Origin: Virgibacillus senegalensis
GTDB taxonomy: Bacteria > Bacillota > Bacilli > Bacillales > Amphibacillaceae
Direction of reading: 5' to 3'
Assembly: GCF_000821245.2 (NCBI RefSeq)
Contig: NZ_LN611423.1
Span: 159,990-223,989 of the forward strand
Length of the DNA stretch: 64,000 nucleotides
Positions 46,301 through 55,937 of this stretch are shown here, piece after piece. Below the pieces are notes generated by a model that made no database searches, had not been told where the DNA came from, and saw only the letters and a program-made list of their open reading frames with translations. A program made the translations under genes and the position numbers. How positions within the stretch are numbered: the first letter of the stretch is position 1; each line of letters begins with the position of its first letter.

Positions 46301-47299
46301 ATGATCAAAAATAACGCCATGAAGCTAACAGGACTGCTGATCGGTTCGTTTATCGTCTTCAGTTTATTATGGGCTAGTATCATTCTGGGGTTAACCAATA
46401 TCACACCGGAGATGGTGCTCGATTCCTTTTTCCAATTTGATGGTTCGAAGGAACATATCATCATTCAAGATACAAGGGTTCCACGGTCTCTCATTGCCGC
46501 ATCAATCGGAGCAAGTCTGGCAATAGCAGGAGCAATTATGCAAGGATTAACCAATAATCCTTTAGCATCTCCCAGTTTATTCGGGGTTAATGCAGGAGCA
46601 AGTTTTGTGGTTGTACTGGGAATTAGTTTTTTTGGCGTTTCCTCTTTGGATGCCTTAACTTGGCTTGCCTTTACAGGTGCTGCGGTCTCCGCAATCATCG
46701 TATATGTAATCGGGTCTGTAGGGCGTGAAGGATTGACCCCCATCAAAATCACCTTGGCAGGTGCAGCGATGGCTGCTTTACTCTCGTCTTTGACACAAGG
46801 GATGCTTACCTTGAATGAGCAGGCATTAGACCAAGTTCTTTTTTGGCTAGCCGGATCGATTCAAGGCAGGGATTTGGAAATTTTGCTCAGCGTACTGCCT
46901 TACATCGTGATTGGATGGGCCGCCTCTTTCCTTATCGGCAGGCATATCAACGTGCTTGCGATGGGAGAAGACATGGCAAAAGGGCTCGGACAGAAAACGT
47001 TGTTGGTTAAAATTTGGGGCGGTGTGATTATCGTTTTTTTGGCTGGAGGAGCTGTTGCGGTCACTGGCCCGATTGGTTTTATCGGCATTGTCATCCCTCA
47101 TATAGCAAGATGGATGGTGGGAATCGATTATCGTTGGATCCTTCCTTACAGCGGATTACTTGGAGCAATGCTGCTACTGCTTGCAGATATTAGCGCCCGA
47201 TATGTGATTATGCCTGCCGAGCTTCCGGTTGGTGTGATGACTGCATTGATCGGGGTTCCCTTCTTCATCTATATTGCCAGAAGGGGGGTCAACGAATGA
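46301..47299 (+). CDS. FecCD-type siderophore permease 1
   Basis: A 332-residue permease with about 9-10 membrane helices. FecCD landmarks are seen: LIAASIGASLAIAGAIMQGLTNNPLASPSLFGVNAG, and GPIGFIGIVIPHIARWMVG, the loop that contacts the ATPase. It forms a heterodimer with the next gene product. The closest B. subtilis arrangement I recall is YfiZ/YfhA. The gene runs four bases into the next. Confidence 0.93.
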   Translation: MIKNNAMKLTGLLIGSFIVFSLLWASIILGLTNITPEMVLDSFFQFDGSKEHIIIQDTRVPRSLIAASIGASLAIAGAIMQGLTNNPLASPSLFGVNAGASFVVVLGISFFGVSSLDALTWLAFTGAAVSAIIVYVIGSVGREGLTPIKITLAGAAMAALLSSLTQGMLTLNEQALDQVLFWLAGSIQGRDLEILLSVLPYIVIGWAASFLIGRHINVLAMGEDMAKGLGQKTLLVKIWGGVIIVFLAGGAVAVTGPIGFIGIVIPHIARWMVGIDYRWILPYSGLLGAMLLLLADISARYVIMPAELPVGVMTALIGVPFFIYIARRGVNE

Positions 47300-48348
47300 A
47301 AAAAAATACCCCCATTCGATTAGGAAAGATATCCTTTCTGATTAACCTTCATTCGTTTGCCATCTTAATTGGCTTGTCATTTCTATTAATCATGCTGATG
47401 ATCATTAGTCTTGGCATTGGGCAGATGCTGATTTCTCCTTGGGATGTAGTAAAAGCAATCGGTCGTGCAAGCAATGAAATGAATAACTTAGTTGTTCTGT
47501 CATTCAGGATGCCCCGAATCCTTTTAGCTGTTTTGGCCGGAGCAGCACTGGCCATGTCGGGCGCGATTTTACAAGGCATTATCCGCAACCCGCTGGCATC
47601 GCCTGATATTATTGGAATTTCCGGCGGGGCTGCCGCTACTACTGTAGCGTTTCTAGCGCTATTCAGCGACCGAAGCAGTACGCTCACACTGAGCATTCAC
47701 TGGTTACCGCTCGCATCTTTTACAGGTGCTATTGCGATGGGCTTCCTAGTTTACTTTTTAGCCAGGAAAAACGGCGGGATTTCGCCGATACGCCTCGTCC
47801 TTATCGGAGTTGGAGTCTCAGCTGCAGTTCAAGCGATCACCACCATGATGATGCTTCTAGGTCCGATATATACGGCCTCCCGAGCGAATATATGGTTGAC
47901 GGGAAGCGTGAATGGGGCTAATTGGAGTCAAATTATCACTATCGCACCATGGGTGTTCGTTTTGACCATAATTTTGTTTGGCTATGCGAGAAGACTGAAC
48001 ATCCAGGAGTTAGGGGAAGAATTGGTGGTAAATGCAGGCGGACTCGTTCAAAAAGACCGTTTCATATTACTGCTTTTAAGTACAGCACTTGCCGGCGGTG
48101 CGGTGGCATTTGCCGGAGGAATAGGTTTTGTCGGTTTGATGGCCCCACATATCGCAAGGCGGTTGGTCGGCGCAAATTATGGAGCGCTTTTACCCGTCTC
48201 AGCCTTGATCGGAAGTATGATTGTCCTTGTTGCCGATTTGATTGCCCGGACTGCTTTTGCACCACTTGAGGTGCCGGCAGGGGTATTCACTTCTGCAATC
48301 GGAGCGCCTTACTTTATTTACTTACTGTTCAGAAGCAGAAACAAGTAA
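47296..48348 (+). CDS. FecCD-type siderophore permease 2
   Basis: A 350-residue FecCD permease with a matching set of blocks: [35 protein letters not shown] and [19 protein letters not shown]. It pairs with the upstream permease; its ATG overlaps that stop (ATGA). It is followed after 28 bases by the ATPase gene. Confidence 0.93.
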   Translation: MKKNTPIRLGKISFLINLHSFAILIGLSFLLIMLMIISLGIGQMLISPWDVVKAIGRASNEMNNLVVLSFRMPRILLAVLAGAALAMSGAILQGIIRNPLASPDIIGISGGAAATTVAFLALFSDRSSTLTLSIHWLPLASFTGAIAMGFLVYFLARKNGGISPIRLVLIGVGVSAAVQAITTMMMLLGPIYTASRANIWLTGSVNGANWSQIITIAPWVFVLTIILFGYARRLNIQELGEELVVNAGGLVQKDRFILLLLSTALAGGAVAFAGGIGFVGLMAPHIARRLVGANYGALLPVSALIGSMIVLVADLIARTAFAPLEVPAGVFTSAIGAPYFIYLLFRSRNK

Positions 48349-48376
48349 TTACATTCGGAATGAAAGGGGTATGGAA

Positions 48377-49204
48377 ATGGATGCACTATCAACTAATTCG
48401 TTAACATTAGGATATGGGGAAGAAAGCATTATTAAGGAATTGGATTTGACTATTCCAAAAGAAAAAATCACTGTGTTTATCGGTAGTAATGGGTGTGGGA
48501 AATCAACCTTGCTTCGCTCTTTGGCCCGTTTATTAAAACCCCAACAGGGTTCGGTTATTTTAGATGGAAATGATATTGCACATACCCCCACGAAAGAAAT
48601 CGCCAGGAACTTAGCCATTTTGCCTCAATCCCCTGTAGCCCCTGAGGGATTAACCGTTTTACAGTTGGTAAAACAAGGGAGATATCCCTATCAAAGCTGG
48701 CTGCAGCAATGGTCGGAACAGGATGAAAAAGCTGTTTACGAGGCGCTGGAGTTAACAAACATGCTGGAATTCGCTGATCGGAAAGTCGATTCTTTGTCTG
48801 GAGGACAAAGACAGAGGGCCTGGATTGCGATGACACTTGCTCAAGATACAGATATTCTGTTGTTAGATGAGCCAACCACCTATTTAGATCTGACCCATCA
48901 GATCGATATTCTCGATTTGTTGTATGATCTTAATCAAAGTGAACAACGGACCATTGTGATGGTTTTACATGACCTTAACCTGGCATCCAGATATGCTGAT
49001 CATATCGTAGCCATCCATAATAAAAACATTTACAAGCAAGGCGATCCTGATACTATTATAACCCCAGAGCTTGTACACAGCGTTTTAGGCCTGCATTGTC
49101 AAGTAACCGCTGATCCAATCTGCGGGACGCCTTTATGTGTACCATTTAGCAAAGGGAGACACTTAAACGCGATGAAAAATGCTGTTACATCAGTGAGCCA
49201 ATAA
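48377..49204 (+). CDS. Siderophore ABC transporter ATPase
   Basis: A 275-residue FepC-type ATPase: Walker [14 protein letters not shown], signature [13 protein letters not shown], Walker [16 protein letters not shown] and switch His in [12 protein letters not shown] chose ATG at 48377, seven bases after AAAGGGG; the frame is open further up but overlaps the permease. Unlike B. subtilis yfiYZ-yfhA, which borrows YusV, here the ATPase is in the same operon. Confidence 0.94.
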   Translation: MDALSTNSLTLGYGEESIIKELDLTIPKEKITVFIGSNGCGKSTLLRSLARLLKPQQGSVILDGNDIAHTPTKEIARNLAILPQSPVAPEGLTVLQLVKQGRYPYQSWLQQWSEQDEKAVYEALELTNMLEFADRKVDSLSGGQRQRAWIAMTLAQDTDILLLDEPTTYLDLTHQIDILDLLYDLNQSEQRTIVMVLHDLNLASRYADHIVAIHNKNIYKQGDPDTIITPELVHSVLGLHCQVTADPICGTPLCVPFSKGRHLNAMKNAVTSVSQ

Positions 49205-49293
49205 AAAGATAAAAGAAAATTTCTTGATTAAGCGACCCGCTGGAAGAGCTAGTAGAAGCTATTAGCCTTATCATTCCTTTCATAGTACACGTG

Positions 49294-49340
49294 AAAAAAG
49301 AGTGACTTTCTTTATCACAAAGAAAATCGCTCTTTTTAGT
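49294..49340 (+). terminator. Terminator-like hairpin after the siderophore operon
   Basis: AAAGAGTGA-CTTTCTTT pairs with AAAGAAA-ATCGCTCTTT, followed by TTTTAGTTT. Its arms resemble those of the hairpin at 57058-57110. Confidence 0.75.
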
Positions 49341-49511
49341 TTGGCCTGCTGCTTCGACGATAAGCGATTTTTAAGAGGAAAGGACTTTTACAGCAACCCC
49401 CGTCTTGCCATGCTTTTTTCCTAAAGTTCATAGGAATTTTTAAAGTATTATGAATTAAAAAAAGCATTTTCCGGGCTTCTTACATAGAATGCTTTTAGAG
49501 GTGATACAAAA

Positions 49512-49952
49512 ATGGCAAGAGTAAAATATACAGACAATGACGTGAACTTAGTGGCTAGAATGATGCGTGCGGAGGCAGAAGGGGAAGGAAAACAAGGAAT
49601 GCTGATGGTTGGAAATGTCATTGTAAATCGGCTGAAAGCGAATTGCTCCGACTTTGAAGAATTACGATCCATACGGGATGTCATTTTCCAAGTACAAGGT
49701 GGAAACTTCTCTTTCGAAGCTGTGCAAAAAGGAAATGTCTTTTATAATAGGGCGAGAAGCGCAGAAAAAAGGTTAGCCCGCCAAGTATTAGATTATTGGA
49801 GGGAACATCCTTCCAAGTTCGCTCTTTGGTACTTCAATCCTTATGGTCCATGTCCACCTGACTGGTATGGCCAGCCATTTACCGGACAATACAAAGAACA
49901 TTGTTATTATGAGCCGGAGGCTAATACGTGCGAAGGTGTTTATGGCTGGTAA
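49512..49952 (+). CDS. cwlJ: Spore cortex-lytic cell wall hydrolase CwlJ
   Basis: This 146-residue protein aligns along its length with B. subtilis CwlJ: VARMMRAEAEGEGKQGMLMVGNV with the catalytic Glu, NRLKANCSDF, then SKFALWYFNPYGPCPPDWYGQPF and a Cys-containing end. CwlJ sits in the spore coat and degrades cortex peptidoglycan during Ca-dipicolinate-triggered germination. It has no signal peptide, as expected. Its partner gene gerQ is not nearby. GAGGTG lies before the ATG, and a terminator follows at once, so it is monocistronic. Confidence 0.95.
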   Translation: MARVKYTDNDVNLVARMMRAEAEGEGKQGMLMVGNVIVNRLKANCSDFEELRSIRDVIFQVQGGNFSFEAVQKGNVFYNRARSAEKRLARQVLDYWREHPSKFALWYFNPYGPCPPDWYGQPFTGQYKEHCYYEPEANTCEGVYGW

Positions 49953-49958
49953 TGATTG

Positions 49959-49985
49959 AACCCCACTTTTTGTGGGGTTTTTTCA
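49959..49985 (+). terminator. Terminator of cwlJ
   Basis: AACCCCAC-TTTTT-GTGGGGTT followed by TTTT. Confidence 0.93.
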
Positions 49986-50038
49986 TTCTTTGCTCAAGAC
50001 GCTGTACACTTAGTCGGATATTTCAGGTTATCCCTATA

Positions 50039-50102
50039 ATGCCCTCCTTAAAATGTACGTTGATAAAGAGGGCGTTTCGACGTCTACTTTAAGAGGGCAT
50101 TC
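50039..50102. other. Long hairpin of unknown role
   Basis: AATGCCCTC-TTAAA pairs with TTTAA-GAGGGCATT over a 64-base element whose loop contains TACGT / ACGT and another GAGGGC. A run of T follows on the plus strand (CTGATTTTTT). It could be a terminator for the gene ending at 50165 or part of a small repeat. Confidence 0.5.
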
Positions 50103-50164
50103 TGATTTTTTGGCGGGCTTCCATCGATTCAACCCTATAATTTAAAACCATCCTCGGGCATAAC

Positions 50165-50458
50165 TCAGAATCTACGTCGCCTTTCCATGTCAGGAAAATC
50201 GTATATTTTTGGTCTGCTCACCCGAAGGTGACTCTCATTCGATTTCCTATTTTTACGGTCTCTTTCTACTAGACGATCCAACTTTTGCACAGCCTTATCC
50301 AACTCTCGTTCCGAGAGATCGCCTCTACCATATAAACTGCATATAATTCCATAAGCGATGGCTTTCGTATCTATATCAATATTAACTTCCAAGTCAACAT
50401 CAGAGTTGCCACTATTTTTTAGTAGCGTTCTTAAATTGTTTTCCACTGGTTTTTGCAT
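50165..50458 (-). CDS. Unknown protein, possible spore coat component
   Basis: A 97-residue protein with a strong GAGGAGGGG ribosome site six bases before the ATG. It begins NNLRTLLKNSGNSDVDLEVNIDIDT, with alternating acidic/hydrophobic residues, and ends in a basic tail. It shares the NSGNS-DVD-hydrophobic pattern with the next gene upstream (NSGNSRLDVDITVD), so the two are distantly alike. Closeness to cwlJ suggests a coat role, but that is inference. Confidence 0.7.
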   Translation of the reverse strand: MQKPVENNLRTLLKNSGNSDVDLEVNIDIDTKAIAYGIICSLYGRGDLSERELDKAVQKLDRLVERDRKNRKSNESHLRVSRPKIYDFPDMERRRRF

Positions 50459-50482
50459 GCTAACCCCTCCTCATCCCTTAAA

Positions 50483-50515
50483 TAAAAGAGATACTAGAGT
50501 CTAGTATCTCTTTTA
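50483..50515. terminator. Perfect 16-bp palindrome terminator
   Basis: TAAAAGAGATACTAGA and its exact complement flank one base. It lies between the two low-complexity genes and ends the upstream one. Confidence 0.85.
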
Positions 50516-50529
50516 TAGGTTCATTCGTC

Positions 50530-50862
50530 TTAAAAATCAATATCTTGATCTTGATCCTGTTCTTGATCTTGGTCTGATTCCGAATCTGATCTAGCACGAA
50601 CACGGGCTCGTGAATCGCTATCCACGGTAATATCTACATCTAATCTGGAATTTCCACTGTTAGAGACTCTAGCCCTTGCTACATTTGTATTTTTGTCTTT
50701 TAGTCTAATATCATTTTCATTATCATTCTCATTATCAACATCATTGTCTAGTTCAGCATCCAGTCTGTTATCAACTTCTACGTCATTACGGCCACTACTA
50801 TTAGAATTTCTTCTTCTTTTTTGGTTCCCGAAAATATCTTCATTACGCCATACGTTACTCAT
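50530..50862 (-). CDS. Asp/Asn/Arg-rich low-complexity protein
   Basis: A 110-residue protein starting at ATG 50862, six bases after AAGGAGG. After NVWRNEDIFGNQ it is dominated by Asp, Asn, Arg, Ser and Glu: alternating DVDNEND blocks, then NSGNSRLDVDITVDSDSRARVRARSD and a (D/Q)(Q/E) tail. No signal or membrane helix. CotX/CotV-type coat proteins of spores have similar hydrophilic, repetitive parts. I cannot assign a family. Confidence 0.7.
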   Translation of the reverse strand: MSNVWRNEDIFGNQKRRRNSNSSGRNDVEVDNRLDAELDNDVDNENDNENDIRLKDKNTNVARARVSNSGNSRLDVDITVDSDSRARVRARSDSESDQDQEQDQDQDIDF

Positions 50863-51303
50863 ATTGACCCTCCTTTTTATTTGGTAATACATGCTATTCA
50901 AAAATTAGGAGGATGTTTGGACAAAGGTCCATGGAAAATTTAGATGAAAACACATTTTGACAATTTTGATTATATAACCTATCAACTTAAATATGTTTTA
51001 GCACATAGAGAAAAACAAAGAGGGAGTACTTCCAGATATGGCATGATGATCGAGAAATGGGAGTATACCGCAATCCAATAGTAGGAAGTGACAGTAAGAT
51101 TTTCTTGGAAACGGTCTTATGATTGGAATAGTTTAAAGCTGGAGATAAAACGAAGAGCAGAAACGAAAATGCATGCGCGTTCCCCTTCAGCTGGGGAAGA
51201 TGGTGTCTAATTAGTCCCTTTATCTTAAGGAATCCATGCGTGGTAGGATAATAGAAAATTAGATACCATTCTATTGACCTTCACGGGAGGAGGATATCAA
51301 ATA
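50863..51303. other. Gene-poor stretch of about 440 bases
   Basis: I see no gene with a ribosome site. A short frame (about 51030-51120; WHDDREMGVYRNPIVGSD) looks vaguely protein-like and may be a decayed remnant. The end carries the promoter of the Asp/Asn-rich gene and the copper operon terminator. Confidence 0.4.
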
Positions 51304-51345
51304 ATAGAGAGTATGCAAGTGACTGGCACCTTACACACTCTCTAA
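51304..51345 (-). terminator. Terminator-like hairpin after copZ
   Basis: TAGAGAGT pairs with ACTCTCTA; the loop holds GTGACTGGCACC, a sequence type frequent in Bacillus intergenic hairpins. The T run on the minus strand is weak (TATTATTT). Confidence 0.6.
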
Positions 51346-51361
51346 GTATCCGAAAGAATAT

Positions 51362-51568
51362 TTATTCTTCCACATCATAGCCTTGTTCTTCGATCGCGTC
51401 TTTCATAGCATCCAAAGTAACTTTTGATTCGTCATAGGCAACATTTACATTCCCAGATTCTAAATTAACTTCAGCGGATGAAACGCCATCTAAATTTTTC
51501 AAGGCACCTTCAACGGACATTTTGCAATGACCACAGGACATACCTTGTACATTCAATGTTCTCTCCAT
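51362..51568 (-). CDS. copZ: Copper chaperone CopZ
   Basis: A 68-residue HMA-domain protein with the Cu(I) motif MSCGHCKM (CxxC) in the first loop and the closing IEEQGYDVEE. It carries Cu(I) to CopA. AAAGGAGG precedes the ATG. It is last in the csoR-copA-copZ operon, 115 bases after copA. Confidence 0.95.
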   Translation of the reverse strand: MERTLNVQGMSCGHCKMSVEGALKNLDGVSSAEVNLESGNVNVAYDESKVTLDAMKDAIEEQGYDVEE

Positions 51569-51683
51569 GATCTTTCACCTCCTTTTAATTCTAGTGCAGC
51601 CATCCATATGGCTCTGCTTCCCGTTTCATCAGAAGTAAACCATCTGTGTTAGGCGGAATTTCCGAATGACGGAAAGGCTCCCT

Positions 51684-54074
51684 TTATAGTTTCGCTCGTT
51701 TTAAGCGAAGGGCATTGGAAACGACACTAACAGAACTCAATGCCATTGCCGCACCTGCAATCCATGGGGCAAGCAATCCTACTGCCGCAATCGGGATTCC
51801 TGCTGTATTGTAGCCGAAAGCCCAGAAAAGGTTTTGACGGATATTTCGAATCGTTGCATGACTGATTTTAATTGCTTTTGGTATAAGCAACAGTTCTCCG
51901 CCAAGAATCGTCACATCTGCAGCTTCAATCGCCACCTCTGTTCCCGTTCCAATGGCAATCCCGATATCTGCTGTAACTAGGGCTGGTGCATCATTCACCC
52001 CATCACCGACCATCGCTACCTTTTTCCCTTGCAAATGAATTTCTTTTACTTTATCTGATTTCTCTTCAGGCAGTACCTGGGCAATAACGTGATCGATGCC
52101 TACTTGTCTCGCGATCGCATGTGCGGTTCTTTCATTATCACCAGTCAACATGAAAACTTCTATTCCCAATTCTTTTAATTGCTTAATAGCTTGAGGGGCT
52201 GTTTCTTTAATAGTGTCTGCCACTGCAACAGTCCCTCGATATTTCCCATCAATGGCCACCAACATAGCTGTTTTACCATTTTTCTCATGCTCCACTAACA
52301 TTTCTTCATAGTTTTCCATCTCTATGTGGTGATTTTGCATCAGCTTTCGATTTCCTACCAGCACGTGTTTTCCAGAAATGGTTGCCTCGATACCATGGCC
52401 AGGTATCGCAGTGAAATCATCGACATCCAGAAAATCAACGCCCTTTTCTGTTGCGTAGGTCACGATTGCTTCGGCGAGCGGATGTTCTGAACCTTTTTCT
52501 GCACTGGCCAACAACTGCAAGGCTTCTTCATCGCCAGAAAAATCGGTTACTTCCGGCTTTCCTTTTGTAATGGTTCCCGTCTTATCAAGAACGATTGCTT
52601 GTATTTGATGTGTTCCTTCCAGGTGTTCTCCACCCTTGAACAATATTCCGCTTTCTGCCGCCTTTCCTGTCCCAACCATAATAGAGGTAGGAGTGGCCAA
52701 TCCCAACGCACACGGGCAAGCAATGACAAGTACCGCTATTGCTGCCACCAATGCCGGTTCCAATTGACCTGGCGAAACAAAAACAATCCAGATGCCAAAG
52801 GTTACGATGGCTATACCGACTACAATCGGTACGAAATAACCGGAAATCACATCCGCCAATCGCTGGATCGGCGCCTTTGATCCTTGTGCTTCTTCCACTA
52901 CTTTTATGATCGATGCAAGTGCCGTATCTTTGCCAACCTTTGTAGCTTCCATTTCGATCGAACCGTTTTTATTGATGGTGGATCCAATTACTTTTGCCCC
53001 TGCGTCCTTCTCAATTGGAATCGATTCCCCCGTAAGCATGGATTCATCGACAGAAGTTCTCCCTTTTACGACGGTACCATCTACGGGTATTTTTTCCCCT
53101 GGTTTGACAACCAAATGGTCTCCCACTGCGACTTCTTCCACTGCAATCATCATTTCTTTCCCGTCTCTTATAACGCGGGCTTCTTTTGCCTGTAAATGGA
53201 GCAGTTCAGAAATGGCGTTCGTTGTTTGACTCTTCGCTCTCGTCTCCAAATATTTTCCAAACAGAATCAGGGTAATTAATATCGCACTTGTTTCAAAGTA
53301 GAGATGCGGCATATATCCTGGGTTACCGATCGTCCTCAACGCTTCGACTAAACTGTAAAAATAAGCAGCGCTAGTACCCAGGGCAACTAGGACATCCATG
53401 TTGGCGCCGCCATTTTTCAGATTTTTATAGGCACCAACGTAAAATTGCCATCCAATGATAAATTGAACGGGTGTCGCTAAAGCGAATTGGAACCATGGAT
53501 TCATCAGGAGATCAGGTACCCTCATGTTAAATAAATGGACGAGCATTGTTAACAATAAGGGAACGGATAAGACGGCTGAGATTATTAACTTTGTCTTTTT
53601 ATCCTGCAGTTCCTTTTCTTTATACGTTTGTTTTTCTTCGGATTCAGCCTTTGGTTTAGCATCATATCCGAGCTTTCGTATTTTTTCGATCAACGTATTA
53701 GGATTTACTAACACAGGGTTATATTCAATAGTGGCACTTTCTGTCGTTAAGTTGACCGCGGCCTGGGAAACCCCTTCTTGCTTATTCAGCACCTTTTCAA
53801 TCCGGTTCGAACAAGCAGCACAAGTCATCCCAAATACATCCAGATCAGCTTTTTCCGTCCGAACGCCATAGCCTATATTTTCTATTTTTTTCGTGATGTC
53901 TTCCATTGTTGTTTTCTCCGGATCGTAATCCACTGTCGCTTTTTCTGTCGTCAAATTGACTTGGGCTTCTACCCCATCCATTTTATTGAGGACTTTCTCG
54001 ATCCGGCTCGAACAGGCTGCACAAGTCATCCCTGTTACGCCAAGCGTGACATGCTTTTCTTCACTCACCTTCAA
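51684..54074 (-). CDS. copA: Copper-exporting P1B-type ATPase CopA
   Basis: This 796-residue ATPase has two N-terminal HMA domains, each with GMTCAACS (about residues 8-72 and 76-140), then eight membrane helices. Motifs in order: actuator LTGESIP, the transmembrane metal site [11 protein letters not shown], phosphorylation site DKTGTITKG, nucleotide-domain SEHPLAEAI and hinge [10 protein letters not shown]. Membrane residues in the last helices (YNTAG and [15 protein letters not shown]) fit P1B-1 Cu(I) pumps. It starts six bases after csoR. Confidence 0.97.
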   Translation of the reverse strand: MKVSEEKHVTLGVTGMTCAACSSRIEKVLNKMDGVEAQVNLTTEKATVDYDPEKTTMEDITKKIENIGYGVRTEKADLDVFGMTCAACSNRIEKVLNKQEGVSQAAVNLTTESATIEYNPVLVNPNTLIEKIRKLGYDAKPKAESEEKQTYKEKELQDKKTKLIISAVLSVPLLLTMLVHLFNMRVPDLLMNPWFQFALATPVQFIIGWQFYVGAYKNLKNGGANMDVLVALGTSAAYFYSLVEALRTIGNPGYMPHLYFETSAILITLILFGKYLETRAKSQTTNAISELLHLQAKEARVIRDGKEMMIAVEEVAVGDHLVVKPGEKIPVDGTVVKGRTSVDESMLTGESIPIEKDAGAKVIGSTINKNGSIEMEATKVGKDTALASIIKVVEEAQGSKAPIQRLADVISGYFVPIVVGIAIVTFGIWIVFVSPGQLEPALVAAIAVLVIACPCALGLATPTSIMVGTGKAAESGILFKGGEHLEGTHQIQAIVLDKTGTITKGKPEVTDFSGDEEALQLLASAEKGSEHPLAEAIVTYATEKGVDFLDVDDFTAIPGHGIEATISGKHVLVGNRKLMQNHHIEMENYEEMLVEHEKNGKTAMLVAIDGKYRGTVAVADTIKETAPQAIKQLKELGIEVFMLTGDNERTAHAIARQVGIDHVIAQVLPEEKSDKVKEIHLQGKKVAMVGDGVNDAPALVTADIGIAIGTGTEVAIEAADVTILGGELLLIPKAIKISHATIRNIRQNLFWAFGYNTAGIPIAAVGLLAPWIAGAAMALSSVSVVSNALRLKRAKL

Positions 54075-54080
54075 CCCTCC

Positions 54081-54386
54081 CTACTTGGAAAATTGCTTCA
54101 GGACACCCATCAATTCTTCAATTGATTCCTGGCCTTCCCCTTTTTTAATCGCATCGCTTACGCAATGGTTGATGTGCCGCTCTGTCACAGAGAACCCCAC
54201 GTTCTTCAGTGCAGATTGAATCGCACTGATTTGAACTAAAATATCCATACAATAGCGATCCTCTTCCACCATTTTTTGTATCCCACGAACTTGACCTTCT
54301 ATACGTTTTAATCGGTTAATGACTTTTTGCTTTTCATCTTCTGTTCTTGGTTTACTTGGGTGATCATGCAAGAATTTATCTTCCAA
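54081..54386 (-). CDS. csoR: Copper-sensing repressor CsoR
   Basis: A helical repressor of about 101 residues with the Cu(I) ligands Cys (DRYCMDIL), His and Cys (ERHINHCV), the classic C-H-C set. Copper binding releases DNA and turns on copA and copZ. I chose TTG at 54386. The upstream GTG at 54413 cannot be the start because the promoter -10 box ends at 54418, leaving transcription to begin about there. AAAGGA lies before the chosen codon. Confidence 0.93.
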   Translation of the reverse strand: MEDKFLHDHPSKPRTEDEKQKVINRLKRIEGQVRGIQKMVEEDRYCMDILVQISAIQSALKNVGFSVTERHINHCVSDAIKKGEGQESIEELMGVLKQFSK

Positions 54387-54417
54387 ATGATTCACTTCCT
54401 TTTCTTTTCTCACTTAT

Positions 54418-54446
54418 ACTATACCCCCCTATGGTATAGATGTCAA
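54418..54446 (-). promoter_or_regulatory. Promoter of the copper operon
   Basis: Minus strand TTGACA (54441-54446), 17 bases, TATAGT (54418-54423). The CsoR operator fills the spacer. Confidence 0.9.
54420..54438. promoter_or_regulatory. CsoR operator
   Basis: TATACC-CCCCTAT-GGTATA: six-base exact inverted arms around a C-rich centre, like known CsoR sites (ATACCC..GGGTAT). It lies in the promoter spacer, so bound CsoR would exclude polymerase. Confidence 0.88.
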
Positions 54447-54585
54447 CAAAAAAACCCTATTTTGGGCTCTACGCCTCCATACGGTTTGCAAGCAGGCTCT
54501 GCTTATTCATTCCAGTTCCAGTTATTTTTCAACATTTGCTTATTTTTATGAAGGTTCTATTAACATTTAAAGTTGATATTAGTAC

Positions 54586-54622
54586 AAAAACGGAACTTCC
54601 TGATTTGTGGAAGTTCCGTTTT
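54586..54622. terminator. Terminator of the VOC gene
   Basis: AAACGGAACTTCC pairs with GGAAGTTCCGTTT. T runs occur in both directions; on the minus strand it follows the gene ending at 54694. Confidence 0.88.
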
Positions 54623-54693
54623 ATTATTATTTGGATTATTCAACTAACGCAATCGATATGTGAGTGAATAGAATCAAATTTCAATCCTTCATT

Positions 54694-55035
54694 TTATTCC
54701 CAGAAGCAAACCTGCAATTTATTGTTGTCTAAGTCATAGAAATCAAAAAAGTTATTGTCACCATCATCTTCTAATTCTGTTACGGCTACCCCTTTTTCTT
54801 GGAGCTTTTTATATGTATCCTTAATATCCTTAGTGAAAAAAATAGGATACGTTTGATTCTCTTCTTTGGTTATACTTCCTTCTTCAATAGTTAATGGAAC
54901 TTCACTATTTCCAACGGTTAAGACTCGATAGCCTTTTCCTTTAAAGGCTACTTTAAAACCCAATTCTTGATACCAGGCACTTGATTGTTCCACATTCTTA
55001 ACTGTTAAACATATAGTGTCTATTCTCTCAAACAT
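54694..55035 (-). CDS. VOC-family protein
   Basis: A single VOC module of 113 residues: FERIDTICLTVKNVEQSSAWYQELGFKVAF at the start and FFDFYDLDNNKLQVCFWE at the end. It resembles small glyoxalase/bleomycin resistance-like proteins. GGGGGTG precedes the ATG. It stands alone with its own terminator. Substrate unknown. Confidence 0.87.
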   Translation of the reverse strand: MFERIDTICLTVKNVEQSSAWYQELGFKVAFKGKGYRVLTVGNSEVPLTIEEGSITKEENQTYPIFFTKDIKDTYKKLQEKGVAVTELEDDGDNNFFDFYDLDNNKLQVCFWE

Positions 55036-55235
55036 ATTATCGGCACCCCCTTTATTATTATTTATTTGTAAATTCTATATTTAATAGAAAATCCCTTTAT
55101 TTTTTTCCATTCTTCTTCCAATACTCCCCGACAAATTTATGTTGAATCGTTGTATCCACCCTTTAAGCCAACTGTGGTATTTGTTGGCGGTCTGGTTGTG
55201 TTTTCAGAGCCTTATAAAAATACACAGGGGGCGTA

Positions 55236-55450
55236 TGACCATTTAGCATCACGAAGGGTGAATGTATAAACTTTGGTGTCTTCACTTACCTGAGGCTCTT
55301 CGGCAGCAAGAGCAAGCTGCGGTTTTCCCTCTTTATCCAAGCGGTATAACCCTTCAAACACCTGGTTGATCTTACCAAAGCTAAAATCGTTATCTGCCAT
55401 CGTCGGATCAGGCCCGGTATCTCTCCCGAAGCACTCAGCTGTACAATTTC
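55236..55450 (-). pseudogene. Fragment of an OppA-like substrate-binding protein gene
   Basis: The stretch encodes VQLSASGEIPGL in one frame, then DPTMADNDFSFGKINQVFEGLYRLD and VSEDTKVYTFTLRDAKWS in another. These match residues of the full gene at 43322-44980 (EIPGLDPTMADNDFSF, NQVFEGLYRLD, DAKWS). A frameshift lies near 55410 and the match stops after DAKWS, so about 70 of 550 codons remain. It is a dead paralogous copy, not a pseudogene of that exact gene, since several residues differ. Confidence 0.85.
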
Positions 55451-55867
55451 TCCCCCTATTCTTGTTGCAGCAATGCTTTCCATTAGAAAGAGAGAAGACA
55501 TAAAAATTGAACTTTGGCTGGTTGAAATGTATTATAAAAATTTCTTGCTTATAGCTAATCTCAAATGATTCATTTGAGGTTCTGGACATCCTTCACACCA
55601 AAATTTTCTCCCATATACAAAAACCAAGATACTCATAGAGATTCTATAAGCACCTTGGGGTATTACATCGGTGTCAATCCTGTATTAAGCTGTTTCTGAG
55701 ATAAAAAGCTAATACTTCCTCAAAGGCCCTTCCATAAATGTTCAAAAAGCGTTATGGAACCGGAAAGTAACAACACTCCCTAATGCCGGAGGAATACCCT
55801 TATGCCATTACACAAAATTATTGACACTACCAATTTATTTCGAGGAAGTACAGAGAAATTCTTAGAT
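55451..55867. other. Intergenic stretch with a hairpin
   Basis: An imperfect hairpin at 55622-55656 (CCAAG.ATAGA / TCTAT.CTTGG) and no gene. This stretch adjoins the decayed oppA fragment and is probably degenerating DNA. Confidence 0.4.
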
Positions 55868-55893
55868 GTTTAGTCTTGCAAATAACGAGGTAG
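55868..55893 (+). promoter_or_regulatory. Possible sigma-B promoter of the SDR gene
   Basis: GTTTAG (55868-55873), 14 bases, AGGTAG (55888-55893), a partial match to GTTTAA / GGGTAT. B. subtilis relatives of this SDR belong to the general stress regulon, which supports the idea only weakly. Confidence 0.3.
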
Positions 55894-55937
55894 ACAAATA
55901 CATGTCCTTACAAGATTACAGGAAAGGATGTGTCAAC

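Noticed and set aside
51030..51120. Short protein-like frame (WHDDREMGVYRNPIVGSD)
   Set aside because: About 35 codons, no start or ribosome site, and no family that I recognise; mentioned only as possible decay.
55140..55270. Short plus-strand frame (ESLYPPFKPTVVFVGGLVVF) near the oppA fragment
   Set aside because: It looks slightly like a transposase N-terminus but is under 45 codons, overlaps the oppA fragment and cannot be assigned.
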